From the NCBI GenBank assembly GCA_023461115.1, contig JAEWOA010000084.1, forward strand, positions 1-5,763: 5,763 bases of DNA, read 5' to 3'. The position numbers and the translations under genes were made by a program. This stretch comes from Actinomycetes bacterium (GTDB lineage Bacteria > Actinomycetota > Actinomycetes > Actinomycetales > Cellulomonadaceae). Under the pieces are notes generated by a model that made no database searches, was not told the origin of the DNA, and saw only the letters and a list, made by a program, of their open reading frames with translations. Position 1 is the stretch's first letter; the number at the start of each line of letters is the position of its first letter. This document shows positions 1 to 4,694 of this stretch, in pieces.

Positions 1-74
1 GCGGCGCGCAGACGGCGGCGCCCCACCGGGCGCGCCGCGGACGATGGATAGGTGACATCAGTCCCCTCGGATCT

Positions 75-97
75 CGAGCCCACGGATTTCGGGCTCG
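75..97. terminator. Hairpin, possible terminator without a T-tract
   Basis: CGAGCCC (75-81) pairs perfectly with GGGCTCG (91-97) around a 9-base loop, a 7-bp GC-rich stem. No T-run follows on either strand. If a plus-strand gene ends at 51 or 55, this would be a terminator of the U-poor kind often seen in actinobacteria. If the left-hand gene is divergent, it would instead lie in that gene's leader. Confidence 0.3.
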
Positions 98-101
98 CTG
101 A

Positions 102-111
102 AGCACGTGCT
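102..111. promoter_or_regulatory. 10-bp perfect palindrome, possible operator
   Basis: AGCACGTGCT reads the same on both strands. It lies about 125 bases upstream of the predicted yciO -35 element in non-coding DNA, so an operator is possible. A palindrome this short can occur by chance in GC-rich DNA, and no regulator is identified. Confidence 0.2.
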
Positions 112-236
112 GACAGCTCCACGCTCGGGCGCCGATCCGCCCACCTGGTGGGAGCACCGGGCTCCACAGCCGCGCATCGGCCGATCCTGAGTACGCGCGC
201 CGCCAGGTTTGGGTGACCCCCGGTGGGCGGTTTGCG

Positions 237-265
237 CTGACTTCCCCCGCCGGGCGTCGTACCGT
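237..265 (+). promoter_or_regulatory. Predicted leaderless promoter of the yciO operon
   Basis: A -35-like CTGACT (237-242, four of six matches to TTGACA) is followed by a 17-bp spacer and a -10 element TACCGT (260-265, fits TANNNT). Exactly six bases later comes the GTG start codon at 272. This geometry puts the transcription start on or next to the first base of GTG, so the mRNA would lack a 5' leader and a ribosome binding site. Leaderless mRNAs are common in actinobacteria. The arrangement also supports 272 as the true start of yciO. Confidence 0.6.
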
Positions 266-271
266 GCCCCC

Positions 272-892
272 GTGGCCAAGTACTTCGACGTGCACCCCAC
301 GAACCCGCAGCCGCGCGCGATCGCGCAGGTCGTGGACGTGCTGCGCGGCGACGGCGTGATCGCCTACCCCACCGACTCGTGCTACGCGCTCGGCTGCCGC
401 GTCGGCAACCACGACGGCGCCGAGCGGATCCGCGCGCTGCGGCAGTTGTCGGACAAGCACCACTTCACGCTCGTGTGCTCGTCGTTCGCGCAGCTGGGGC
501 ACTTGGTGCACCTGGACAACGCGCCGTTCCGCGCGATCAAGGCCGCGACGCCCGGGCCTTACACGTTCATCCTGCCCGCGACCCCCGAGGTCCCCCGCCG
601 GTTGGCGCATCCCAACAAGCGCTCGGTCGGGGTGCGCATCCCCGCGCATCCCGTGGTGGTGGCGCTGCTGCGCGAGCTCGGCGAGCCGCTGCTCTCGTCG
701 ACCCTCCTGATGCCCGGGCACGAGTGGCCGATGACCGAGGGCTGGCAGATCAAGGAGGAGCTGGACCGCTCGCTCGACGCGGTCCTGGACGCCGGTGACT
801 GCGGCACGGTCCCGACGACGGTGGTCGACTGGACCACCGGGGTGCCCGAGGTGGTGCGCGTCGGCGCGGGAGACCCCGCGCCGTTCGAGTAG
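272..892 (+). CDS. YciO-type Sua5/YrdC-family protein
   Basis: The 206-residue product has the same length as E. coli YciO as I remember it and resembles it end to end. Visible landmarks are an N-terminal H-P-x-N-P-Q segment (8-13), the nucleotide-pocket block YPTDSCYALG (32-41), PGPYTFIL (94-101), SVGVRIP (118-124), SST (142-144) and a C-terminal PTTVVD strand. The family binds ATP; its TsaC/Sua5 members make threonylcarbamoyl-AMP for the t6A37 modification of tRNA. In YciO proteins the Lys-rich K-x-R-P-like catalytic segment is altered, here to R-x-R-Q-L with H63/H64 (about 54-64), and E. coli YciO is not the main t6A enzyme, so activity should not be assumed. GTG 272 was chosen because homology begins there and a -10 sits six bases upstream; an in-frame TTG at 209 would add 21 residues unlike the family. 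It is first in a probable operon with the uracil-DNA glycosylase. Confidence 0.9.
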   Translation: MAKYFDVHPTNPQPRAIAQVVDVLRGDGVIAYPTDSCYALGCRVGNHDGAERIRALRQLSDKHHFTLVCSSFAQLGHLVHLDNAPFRAIKAATPGPYTFILPATPEVPRRLAHPNKRSVGVRIPAHPVVVALLRELGEPLLSSTLLMPGHEWPMTEGWQIKEELDRSLDAVLDAGDCGTVPTTVVDWTTGVPEVVRVGAGDPAPFE

Positions 893-895
893 CGC

Positions 896-1660
896 GTGGG
901 CGCCGTCGACGTCGCGTCGCCGGCCTACCCGCGCGAGGCCGCGGCCGGGGCGACGAGCACCGACGAGCTCGACGCGCTGGTCGTCGGGTGCCGTGCCTGC
1001 CCCCGCCTGGTCGCGTGGCGTGAGCTCGCGGCCACCGAGAAGCGCGCGTCGTTCCGCGACCAGACGTACTGGGGCCGCCCGGTGCCTGGTTTCGGCGACC
1101 CGCGCGCGGACGTGCTCGTCGTCGGGCTCGCGCCCGCCGCGCACGGCGCGAACCGCACGGGCCGCATGTTCACGGGCGACGCCTCCGGGGACTTCCTGTT
1201 CGCGGCCCTGCACCGCACGGGCTTCGCGTCGGGGCCGTCGTCGGTGTCGCTCGACGACGGCATGGTGCTCACCGGGCTGCGCCTGGCGGCGCCCGTGCGG
1301 TGCGCGCCGCCCGCCAACAAGCCGACACCGGCCGAGCGGCGGACCTGCGCGCCGTGGCTCGCCCGCGAGCTGGACCTCGTCGCGCCGTCGGTGCTCGTGG
1401 TGCTCGGCGCGTTCGGATGGCAGGCGCTGCTGGACACCCTGACCGGCCAGGGCTGGTCGGTCCCGGCGCCCCGGCCCGCGTTCGCGCACGGCGCGGAGCT
1501 CGTCGTCACGCGCGGCACGCGGGCGCTCACGGTGCTCGGCTGCTACCACGTGAGCCCGCACAACACCTACACGGGCCGCCTCACGCCCACGATGCTCGAC
1601 GACACGCTCGTGCGCGCGCGCACGATCGCCGACCGCGCGACGAACGCGCCGCGCGCGTGA
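896..1660 (+). CDS. Family 5 uracil-DNA glycosylase (UdgB type)
   Basis: The 254-residue product should remove uracil, and in this family often other deaminated bases such as hypoxanthine, from DNA as the first step of base excision repair in the cytoplasm. Motif A is GLAPAAHGANRTGR (77-90), where Ala replaces the Asp/Asn water-activating residue of other UDG families, a hallmark of family 5. Motif B is HVSPHN (218-223). Four cysteines, C32 and C35 (CRAC) plus C136 and C151, have the arrangement expected for a 4Fe-4S cluster. GTG 896 begins three bases after the yciO stop with no clear Shine-Dalgarno sequence, which suggests translational coupling in one transcript. The first 23 residues are Ala-rich and not conserved in kind, so a slightly later start is possible. 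UdgB enzymes are typical of GC-rich bacteria such as mycobacteria and Thermus, where cytosine deamination is a heavy burden. Confidence 0.93.
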   Translation: MGAVDVASPAYPREAAAGATSTDELDALVVGCRACPRLVAWRELAATEKRASFRDQTYWGRPVPGFGDPRADVLVVGLAPAAHGANRTGRMFTGDASGDFLFAALHRTGFASGPSSVSLDDGMVLTGLRLAAPVRCAPPANKPTPAERRTCAPWLARELDLVAPSVLVVLGAFGWQALLDTLTGQGWSVPAPRPAFAHGAELVVTRGTRALTVLGCYHVSPHNTYTGRLTPTMLDDTLVRARTIADRATNAPRA

Positions 1661-1673
1661 TTGGCTGGACGGC

Positions 1674-2111
1674 ATGCCACTGACAGGTGAGTACGCCCCC
1701 AGCACGTCCCCGCACGCCCGCAAGCAGGCCGAGCTGTACGAGGCCACCGGCGGTGCGCAGGGGAACACCCTGCAGGGCCAGCCGGTGATCATCCTGACGA
1801 GCGTGGGCGCCACGTCCGGCAAGCTCCGCAAGACCGCCCTGATGCGCGTGGAGCACGAGGGCCGTTATGCGGTCGTCGCGTCCAAGGGCGGCGCCCCCGA
1901 CAACCCGCGCTGGTTCCACAACCTCGTCGCGCACCCCCACGTGGAACTCCAGGACGGGCCGGTGAAGAAGGACTACGACGCGCGCCTGCTCACCGGCGCC
2001 GAGCGCGAGGAGTGGTGGGGGCGCGCGCTGCTGACCTGGCCGTCGTACGCGGACTACCAGCTCAAGACGAACCGTGAGATCCCGGTGTTCGTGCTGGAGC
2101 CGCGCAGCTGA
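1674..2111 (+). CDS. DDN-family deazaflavin (F420)-dependent nitroreductase/quinone reductase-like protein
   Basis: The 145-residue product matches the small split-barrel family of Mycobacterium tuberculosis Ddn (DUF385, PF04075), which uses reduced cofactor F420 to reduce quinones and nitro compounds. Conserved blocks are GATSGKLRKTAL (45-56), VVASKGG (67-73), NPRWFHNLVAHP (77-88) and a C-terminal W-x-Y-x-x-Y-x-x-x-T-x-R-x-I-P-V pattern (about residues 120-140). ATG 1674 lies 13 bases after the glycosylase stop, so it is likely the last gene of that operon; there is no good Shine-Dalgarno sequence. A TTGGCT seven bases before the ATG could be a weak internal -10, giving a leaderless transcript. 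The true substrate cannot be read from sequence, and some relatives bind other flavins, haem or fatty acids, so the F420 assignment rests on the family. Confidence 0.88.
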   Translation: MPLTGEYAPSTSPHARKQAELYEATGGAQGNTLQGQPVIILTSVGATSGKLRKTALMRVEHEGRYAVVASKGGAPDNPRWFHNLVAHPHVELQDGPVKKDYDARLLTGAEREEWWGRALLTWPSYADYQLKTNREIPVFVLEPRS

Positions 2112-2123
2112 CGAGCGCTCAGC
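2107..2123. terminator. Small hairpin spanning two convergent stop codons
   Basis: GCTGA (2107-2111) and TCAGC (2119-2123) form a 5-bp stem with a 7-base loop. Each arm contains the TGA stop of one of the converging genes, so the structure is symmetric for both transcripts. No T-tract is present and the stem is short, so it is at best a weak bidirectional terminator. Confidence 0.25.
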
Positions 2124-2856
2124 CCAGCAGCAGCTTCCAGCAGCCCACGCCGATCAGGCCCGCCGTGAGCGGCGCGACCACCGGCACCCAGCCGTAGCGC
2201 CAGTCCGAGCCGCCCTTGTGCTTGAGCGGCCACAGCGCGTGCACGATGCGCGGGCCCAGGTCGCGCGCGGGGTTCAGCGCCGGGCCGGTGGGGCCGCCCA
2301 GGCCCGCGACCAGGCCCCAGACCAGGAAGCCGATCGCGACGTGCGCGACGCCCGGCTCGGTCGCGGTCAGCGGCGAGTGGACCAGCGCGAGCGCGCACGA
2401 GAACAGCACCACCGAGCCCAGCAGCTCGTTGGCGAACCCGTTGAGCCGCGAGTGCGCCGCGTTGACCGTGGAGAACGTCGCGAGCACGTCGTCGGGGTTG
2501 TCCGTGCGGTCGTAATACGGCTTGTGCGTCACGACGATCGCGACCTGCCCGGCCATCGCGCCCAACAACTGCGCCGCGATGTACGGCGCCACGTTCGACC
2601 ACGGGAACAACCCCCACGTGGCCAGGCCCAGCGTGAACGCCGGGTTGATGTGGTTGCCGCTGATCCCCCCGAACATCACCGCCGGGATCATCACGCCGAA
2701 CCCGTAGCCCATCGCGATCAGCGACCAGCCCCCGCGGTACCCCTTGGAGCCCTTGAGGTGCACGTTCGCGACCGTGCCGTTGCCCAGGATGATCAGGATC
2801 GCGGTGCCGATGAACTCGCAGGCCACCCGGGTGGCAAGGTCGTACGACGGGTCCAT
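2119..2856 (-). CDS. MIP-family aquaglyceroporin (glycerol facilitator-like channel)
   Basis: The 245-residue product is a six-helix integral membrane channel with both signature loops: SGNHINPAFT (66-75) and GPALNPARDLGPR (191-203). The Asp after NPAR is typical of glycerol facilitators rather than water-specific aquaporins, so passive uptake of glycerol and other small neutral solutes is likely. By hand alignment with E. coli GlpF from memory, the filter Arg is R198, the filter Trp48 becomes Y51 and Phe200 becomes P192, so the pore entrance differs from GlpF. The overall look is closer to Gram-positive Gla/GlpF proteins, some of which also pass water and lactic acid. The ATG (2856-2854) has a good ribosome binding site. 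No glycerol kinase or glycerol-3-phosphate dehydrogenase is adjacent. It converges on the DDN-like gene with 7 bases between stops and is divergent from the nuclease across the 19-bp repeat array. Confidence 0.93.
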   Translation of the reverse strand: MDPSYDLATRVACEFIGTAILIILGNGTVANVHLKGSKGYRGGWSLIAMGYGFGVMIPAVMFGGISGNHINPAFTLGLATWGLFPWSNVAPYIAAQLLGAMAGQVAIVVTHKPYYDRTDNPDDVLATFSTVNAAHSRLNGFANELLGSVVLFSCALALVHSPLTATEPGVAHVAIGFLVWGLVAGLGGPTGPALNPARDLGPRIVHALWPLKHKGGSDWRYGWVPVVAPLTAGLIGVGCWKLLLG

Positions 2857-2860
2857 GGAG

Positions 2861-2867
2861 CCACCTT
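2861..2867 (-). promoter_or_regulatory. Ribosome binding site of the aquaglyceroporin
   Basis: On the minus strand AAGGTGG lies four bases before the ATG (seven from its AAGG core). It is the clearest Shine-Dalgarno-like site in the window and fixes the start of the gene. Confidence 0.65.
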
Positions 2868-2897
2868 GGCAGGGGCGGGGACATCACGCGCGGCTTG

Positions 2898-3009
2898 GCA
2901 CTCCAGCCGCGAGCGTGCACTCCAGCCGCGAGCGTGCACTCCAGCCGCGAGCGTGCACTCCAGCCGCGAGCGTGCACTCCAGCCGCGAGCGTGCACTCCA
3001 GCCGCGAGC
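2898..3009. repeat. 19-bp tandem repeat array, five exact copies plus a partial
   Basis: The unit GCACTCCAGCCGCGAGCGT occurs head to tail at 2898-2916, 2917-2935, 2936-2954, 2955-2973 and 2974-2992 without a mismatch. A sixth copy matches for 17 bases (2993-3009) before diverging. There are no spacers, so it is not a CRISPR array. A period of 19 is not a multiple of three, and the array lies in the divergent spacer between the aquaglyceroporin and nuclease starts, so it is not coding. Each junction creates the palindrome GTGCAC. With a 2-bp insertion (GC) ignored, GAGCGTGCACTC becomes the palindrome GAGTGCACTC, so each unit could hold a half-hidden dyad. Perfect identity suggests recent slippage expansion or selection on the unit. 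Confidence 0.95.
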
Positions 3010-3094
3010 CGCCCACAGCCCTTGCTCGTCCACAGCTCGGAGGTTGCGCACACCCGTGAGCGCACGGCGGGCGAGGATGCACGCCGGGGGTGTG

Positions 3095-3772
3095 ATGAGA
3101 GCGGTGGGCGTATGGGTCGCGGTGCTCGTGGTCGCGGTCCTCCTCGGCGCGGGAGGGCCGGTGTGGCAGCAGCGGCAGGCGTCGGCGCGCTATCCCGTCC
3201 AGGCGCAGGTGCTCGACGAAGGCCGCGCGGCACTCGCCGCCCTCCGCGTGGCGCCAGCCGACGGCCAGGACTCATACGAGCGGACCCGGTTCGGGCAGGC
3301 GTGGGCCGACGAGGACCACAACGGCTGCGACACCCGCAACGACGTGCTGGCCCGCGACCTCGTCGAGGCGTCGCTGGACCCCGCCACCGGAGGGTGCGTG
3401 GTGCTCACGGGCTTGCTCGACGACCCCTACACCGGCGCGGTGATCACGTTCCGACGCGGAGCCGCGTCCGCGGACGTGCAGATCGACCACGTCGTCGCCC
3501 TCGCGGACGCGTGGTCCTCAGGCGCCCGCGACTGGACCCTTCCGCAACGCCAGGCCTTCGCGAACGACCCCGCCAACCTGCTCGCGGTCGACGGCTCGGC
3601 CAACCAGGACAAGGGCGCGTCGAACGCCGCCGCATGGCTGCCGCCCAACACCGGCTACCGCTGCGTGTACGCGCTGCGCCAACTCCGCGTGAAGTCCGCG
3701 TACGGGCTCAGCGTCACGCCCGACGAACAGCGCGCGCTGGCGCGCGCGCTGGACACGTGCGCCACGGCCTGA
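3095..3772 (+). CDS. Predicted secreted HNH nuclease, DUF1524 (GmrSD C-terminal-like) family
   Basis: The product (225 residues from ATG 3095) starts with Arg and a hydrophobic run (4-21), then a possible signal peptidase site after ASA (29-31), so export is likely. The C-terminal half has the DUF1524 HNH pattern: QIDHVVALADAW (129-140) with catalytic-type D131/H132, NLLAVDGSANQDKG (161-174) supplying the Asn and Lys positions, and AAAWLPPN (178-185). Four cysteines in the mature part (C78, C101, C190, C222) could form two disulfides, which suits a secreted enzyme. Actinobacterial relatives are small secreted presumed nucleases, perhaps for nucleic-acid scavenging or competition; the substrate is unknown. 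An in-frame ATG at 3077 would add six residues, and GTG 3092 is also possible; a G-rich stretch at 3086-3090 weakly favours the later starts. It is divergent from the aquaglyceroporin and convergent with the DUF2993 gene. Confidence 0.88.
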   Translation: MRAVGVWVAVLVVAVLLGAGGPVWQQRQASARYPVQAQVLDEGRAALAALRVAPADGQDSYERTRFGQAWADEDHNGCDTRNDVLARDLVEASLDPATGGCVVLTGLLDDPYTGAVITFRRGAASADVQIDHVVALADAWSSGARDWTLPQRQAFANDPANLLAVDGSANQDKGASNAAAWLPPNTGYRCVYALRQLRVKSAYGLSVTPDEQRALARALDTCATA

Positions 3773-3776
3773 CCCG

Positions 3777-3829
3777 TCGACCGGCCGTCTCAATCGACCT
3801 TCTCATTCGACCGTCTCAATCGACCGTTG
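3777..3829. repeat. Short 13-bp tandem repeat cluster between convergent genes
   Basis: Four related units follow one another: 3777-3793 (a 17-base form with a 4-base insertion), 3794-3806 (TCGACCTTCTCAT), 3807-3819 (TCGACCGTCTCAA) and a diverging partial from 3820 (TCGACCGTT, to 3829). The consensus is TCGACCGTCTCAA. The cluster fills most of the 43-base spacer after the nuclease stop and runs over the TGA stop (3818-3816) of the minus-strand DUF2993 gene, so its last codons are part of the repeat. No strong hairpin or T-tract is present. Confidence 0.8.
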
Positions 3830-4511
3830 CGGGGAGCGTCAGGTCGTTTCCCGCGGCCGTGATCCGGACGCCCGCGGGGATCACGGTCGCGCCCGTGAGG
3901 ACCACGCCCTGCGGCAGCCCGTCCACCGGGACCTCAACGTCCGTGAGGCGGTCCCCGATCCCGCCGGGAAGGTCGTCCACCGAGATCGTCGCCGGGCCCA
4001 ACGTGAAGTCCCGCGCCGTGGCGAGGAGCTTCCCGTCCTCCACGCGCAGCTCCAATGCCGCCGAGAGCGTGACGCCCAGGACCTTGCCCTCCAACCGGAG
4101 TTGGCCGCCCTCGACCACCACATCGACGTCCAGGTTGGTCCGGTCCGCGATCACCTGCTCCACCGACTCCGGCGGGAGCGTCGCCGCGACGTCGCCGTGC
4201 TCCACGGTGTACGGCTCGTCGGTGGACACGCCCTGCGCCGCGACCTGCACGTCCGTGGCCGCCACCCCGCCGATCGTCACGCCGTCGACCGACGCAGTCA
4301 CGTCCTCGATCCGGTCGTTCAGCAGCTGCGGGAGGAACGGGAAGCCACCGAGGTCCACCTGCGGCTGGCCCTGCACGCCGTCGAAGTTGGCCTCGATTCC
4401 GGCGGCCACTCGGTCCTCGGCACGGGAGAGCGCGACGCGGTCCGTGACGTACAGCCCGGCGCCCACCACGACGACGACCGCGACCCCTGCGACCCACCCA
4501 CCGACGCTCAC
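3816..4511 (-). CDS. DUF2993 (LmeA-like) membrane-anchored or exported lipid-binding protein
   Basis: The 231-residue product begins with a hydrophobic segment (about 6-22) that would be an N-terminal membrane anchor or signal sequence, followed by a beta-rich domain typical of DUF2993. The segment VDLGGFPFLPQLLNDRIEDV (52-71) is the family's best signature. The remainder consists of alternating short strands ending LPATVD. In mycobacteria the family member LmeA binds phospholipids in the periplasm and promotes lipomannan maturation, so a role in envelope lipid or lipoglycan handling is plausible; the actual ligand here is unknown. An in-frame TAG lies four codons upstream (4524-4522), and the only start before the membrane segment is the GTG at 4511-4509. 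It has no Shine-Dalgarno sequence but has a -10 six bases upstream, so a leaderless mRNA is likely. The stop lies inside a 13-bp repeat cluster. Confidence 0.88.
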   Translation of the reverse strand: MSVGGWVAGVAVVVVVGAGLYVTDRVALSRAEDRVAAGIEANFDGVQGQPQVDLGGFPFLPQLLNDRIEDVTASVDGVTIGGVAATDVQVAAQGVSTDEPYTVEHGDVAATLPPESVEQVIADRTNLDVDVVVEGGQLRLEGKVLGVTLSAALELRVEDGKLLATARDFTLGPATISVDDLPGGIGDRLTDVEVPVDGLPQGVVLTGATVIPAGVRITAAGNDLTLPATVD

Positions 4512-4517
4512 GCGTTC

Positions 4518-4523
4518 ACGCTA
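4518..4523 (-). promoter_or_regulatory. Predicted -10 element for a leaderless DUF2993 transcript
   Basis: The minus strand reads TAGCGT here, fitting TANNNT. Six bases (4517-4512) separate it from the GTG start at 4511, the same spacing as in front of yciO. No convincing -35 is present at 16-18 bases upstream, so the promoter may be extended, weak or activator-dependent. Confidence 0.5.
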
Positions 4524-4570
4524 GGCGATCACCCGGTGACCTGCGCGTCCATGCGGGCCACGGCCACAGA

Positions 4571-4614
4571 GGCACCGCAGACGCGCCGCAGTGGCACCGC
4601 AGGGACACCGCGGA
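4571..4614. repeat. 11-bp helically phased direct repeats in a divergent promoter region
   Basis: Four units start exactly 11 bp apart: GGCACCGCAG at 4571, CGCGCCGCAG at 4582, GGCACCGCAG at 4593 and GACACCGCGG at 4604, each followed by one variable base. A degenerate fifth unit (CCACAGA matching CCGCAGA) may precede at 4560. An 11-bp period puts all units on one face of the DNA helix, which suits cooperative binding of a regulator. The block lies about 45 bp from the -10 on one side (4518-4523) and about 45 bp from the -10 on the other (4660-4665), so it could serve both genes. No regulator is identified. Confidence 0.6.
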
Positions 4615-4659
4615 GGTCACGACTCGGAGAACTCTGTGGCGCGGCTCACACGGCGGATC

Positions 4660-4665
4660 TAGCCT
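4660..4665 (+). promoter_or_regulatory. Predicted -10 element of the small membrane protein gene
   Basis: TAGCCT fits TANNNT and lies 29 bases upstream of the ATG at 4695, giving a short leader of about 22 bases with room for the ribosome binding site. No good -35 is visible near 4637-4643. Confidence 0.45.
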
Positions 4666-4682
4666 GGGTGGACAGGCTCGAC

Positions 4683-4688
4683 GAGGGA
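4683..4688 (+). promoter_or_regulatory. Ribosome binding site of the small membrane protein gene
   Basis: GAGGGA ends six bases before ATG 4695, good Shine-Dalgarno spacing. It selects this ATG although the reading frame is open far upstream. Confidence 0.6.
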
Positions 4689-4694
4689 CGCCCG

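Larger units (their letters stand above)
1..236. other. Left-edge stretch without a defensible gene
   Basis: No convincing coding region is visible here. Three edge possibilities remain open. On the plus strand, one frame stops at TAG 49-51 (the last residues would be Arg-rich, then AADDG) and another stops at TGA 53-55 (ending PRTMDR); either could be the tail of a gene entering from the left. On the minus strand, an ATG at 58-56 has a GAGGGG-like sequence (complement of 63-68) four bases upstream and stays open to the edge, which would make it the start of a divergent gene. About 50 bases are too few to choose. The rest holds a hairpin, a 10-bp palindrome and, at 151-165, a small GGAGC/GCTCC hairpin. 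Confidence 0.4.

Noticed and set aside
209..271. Upstream TTG start for the yciO-like protein
   Set aside because: The extra 21 residues do not resemble the family, whose homology begins at residue 1 from GTG 272, and the segment contains the predicted -35 and -10.
58..300. 80-codon minus-strand frame
   Set aside because: It starts inside yciO, covers the yciO promoter and shows no recognisable domain or ribosome binding site.
925..1530. 201-codon minus-strand frame opposite the glycosylase
   Set aside because: It is a shadow of a gene with intact UdgB motifs; Ser/Arg-rich composition is typical of GC-rich antisense frames.
2898..3009. CRISPR array
   Set aside because: The units abut directly with no spacers, and no cas gene is present.
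2054..3082. Minus-strand frame reading through the 19-bp array as a repetitive protein
   Set aside because: It is out of frame with the aquaglyceroporin, whose NPA motifs and ribosome binding site are clear. The apparent peptide repeat is just the DNA repeat read in rotating frames.
2074..4524. Very long plus-strand open frame (816 codons)
   Set aside because: It runs antisense to the aquaglyceroporin and DUF2993 genes and out of frame through the nuclease. Its translation is Arg/Ala low complexity with no domain, an artefact of high GC.
4101..4694. Upstream extension of the small membrane protein
   Set aside because: The extension is antisense to the DUF2993 gene and crosses its promoter; GAGGGA before ATG 4695 and the membrane segment directly after it define the start.
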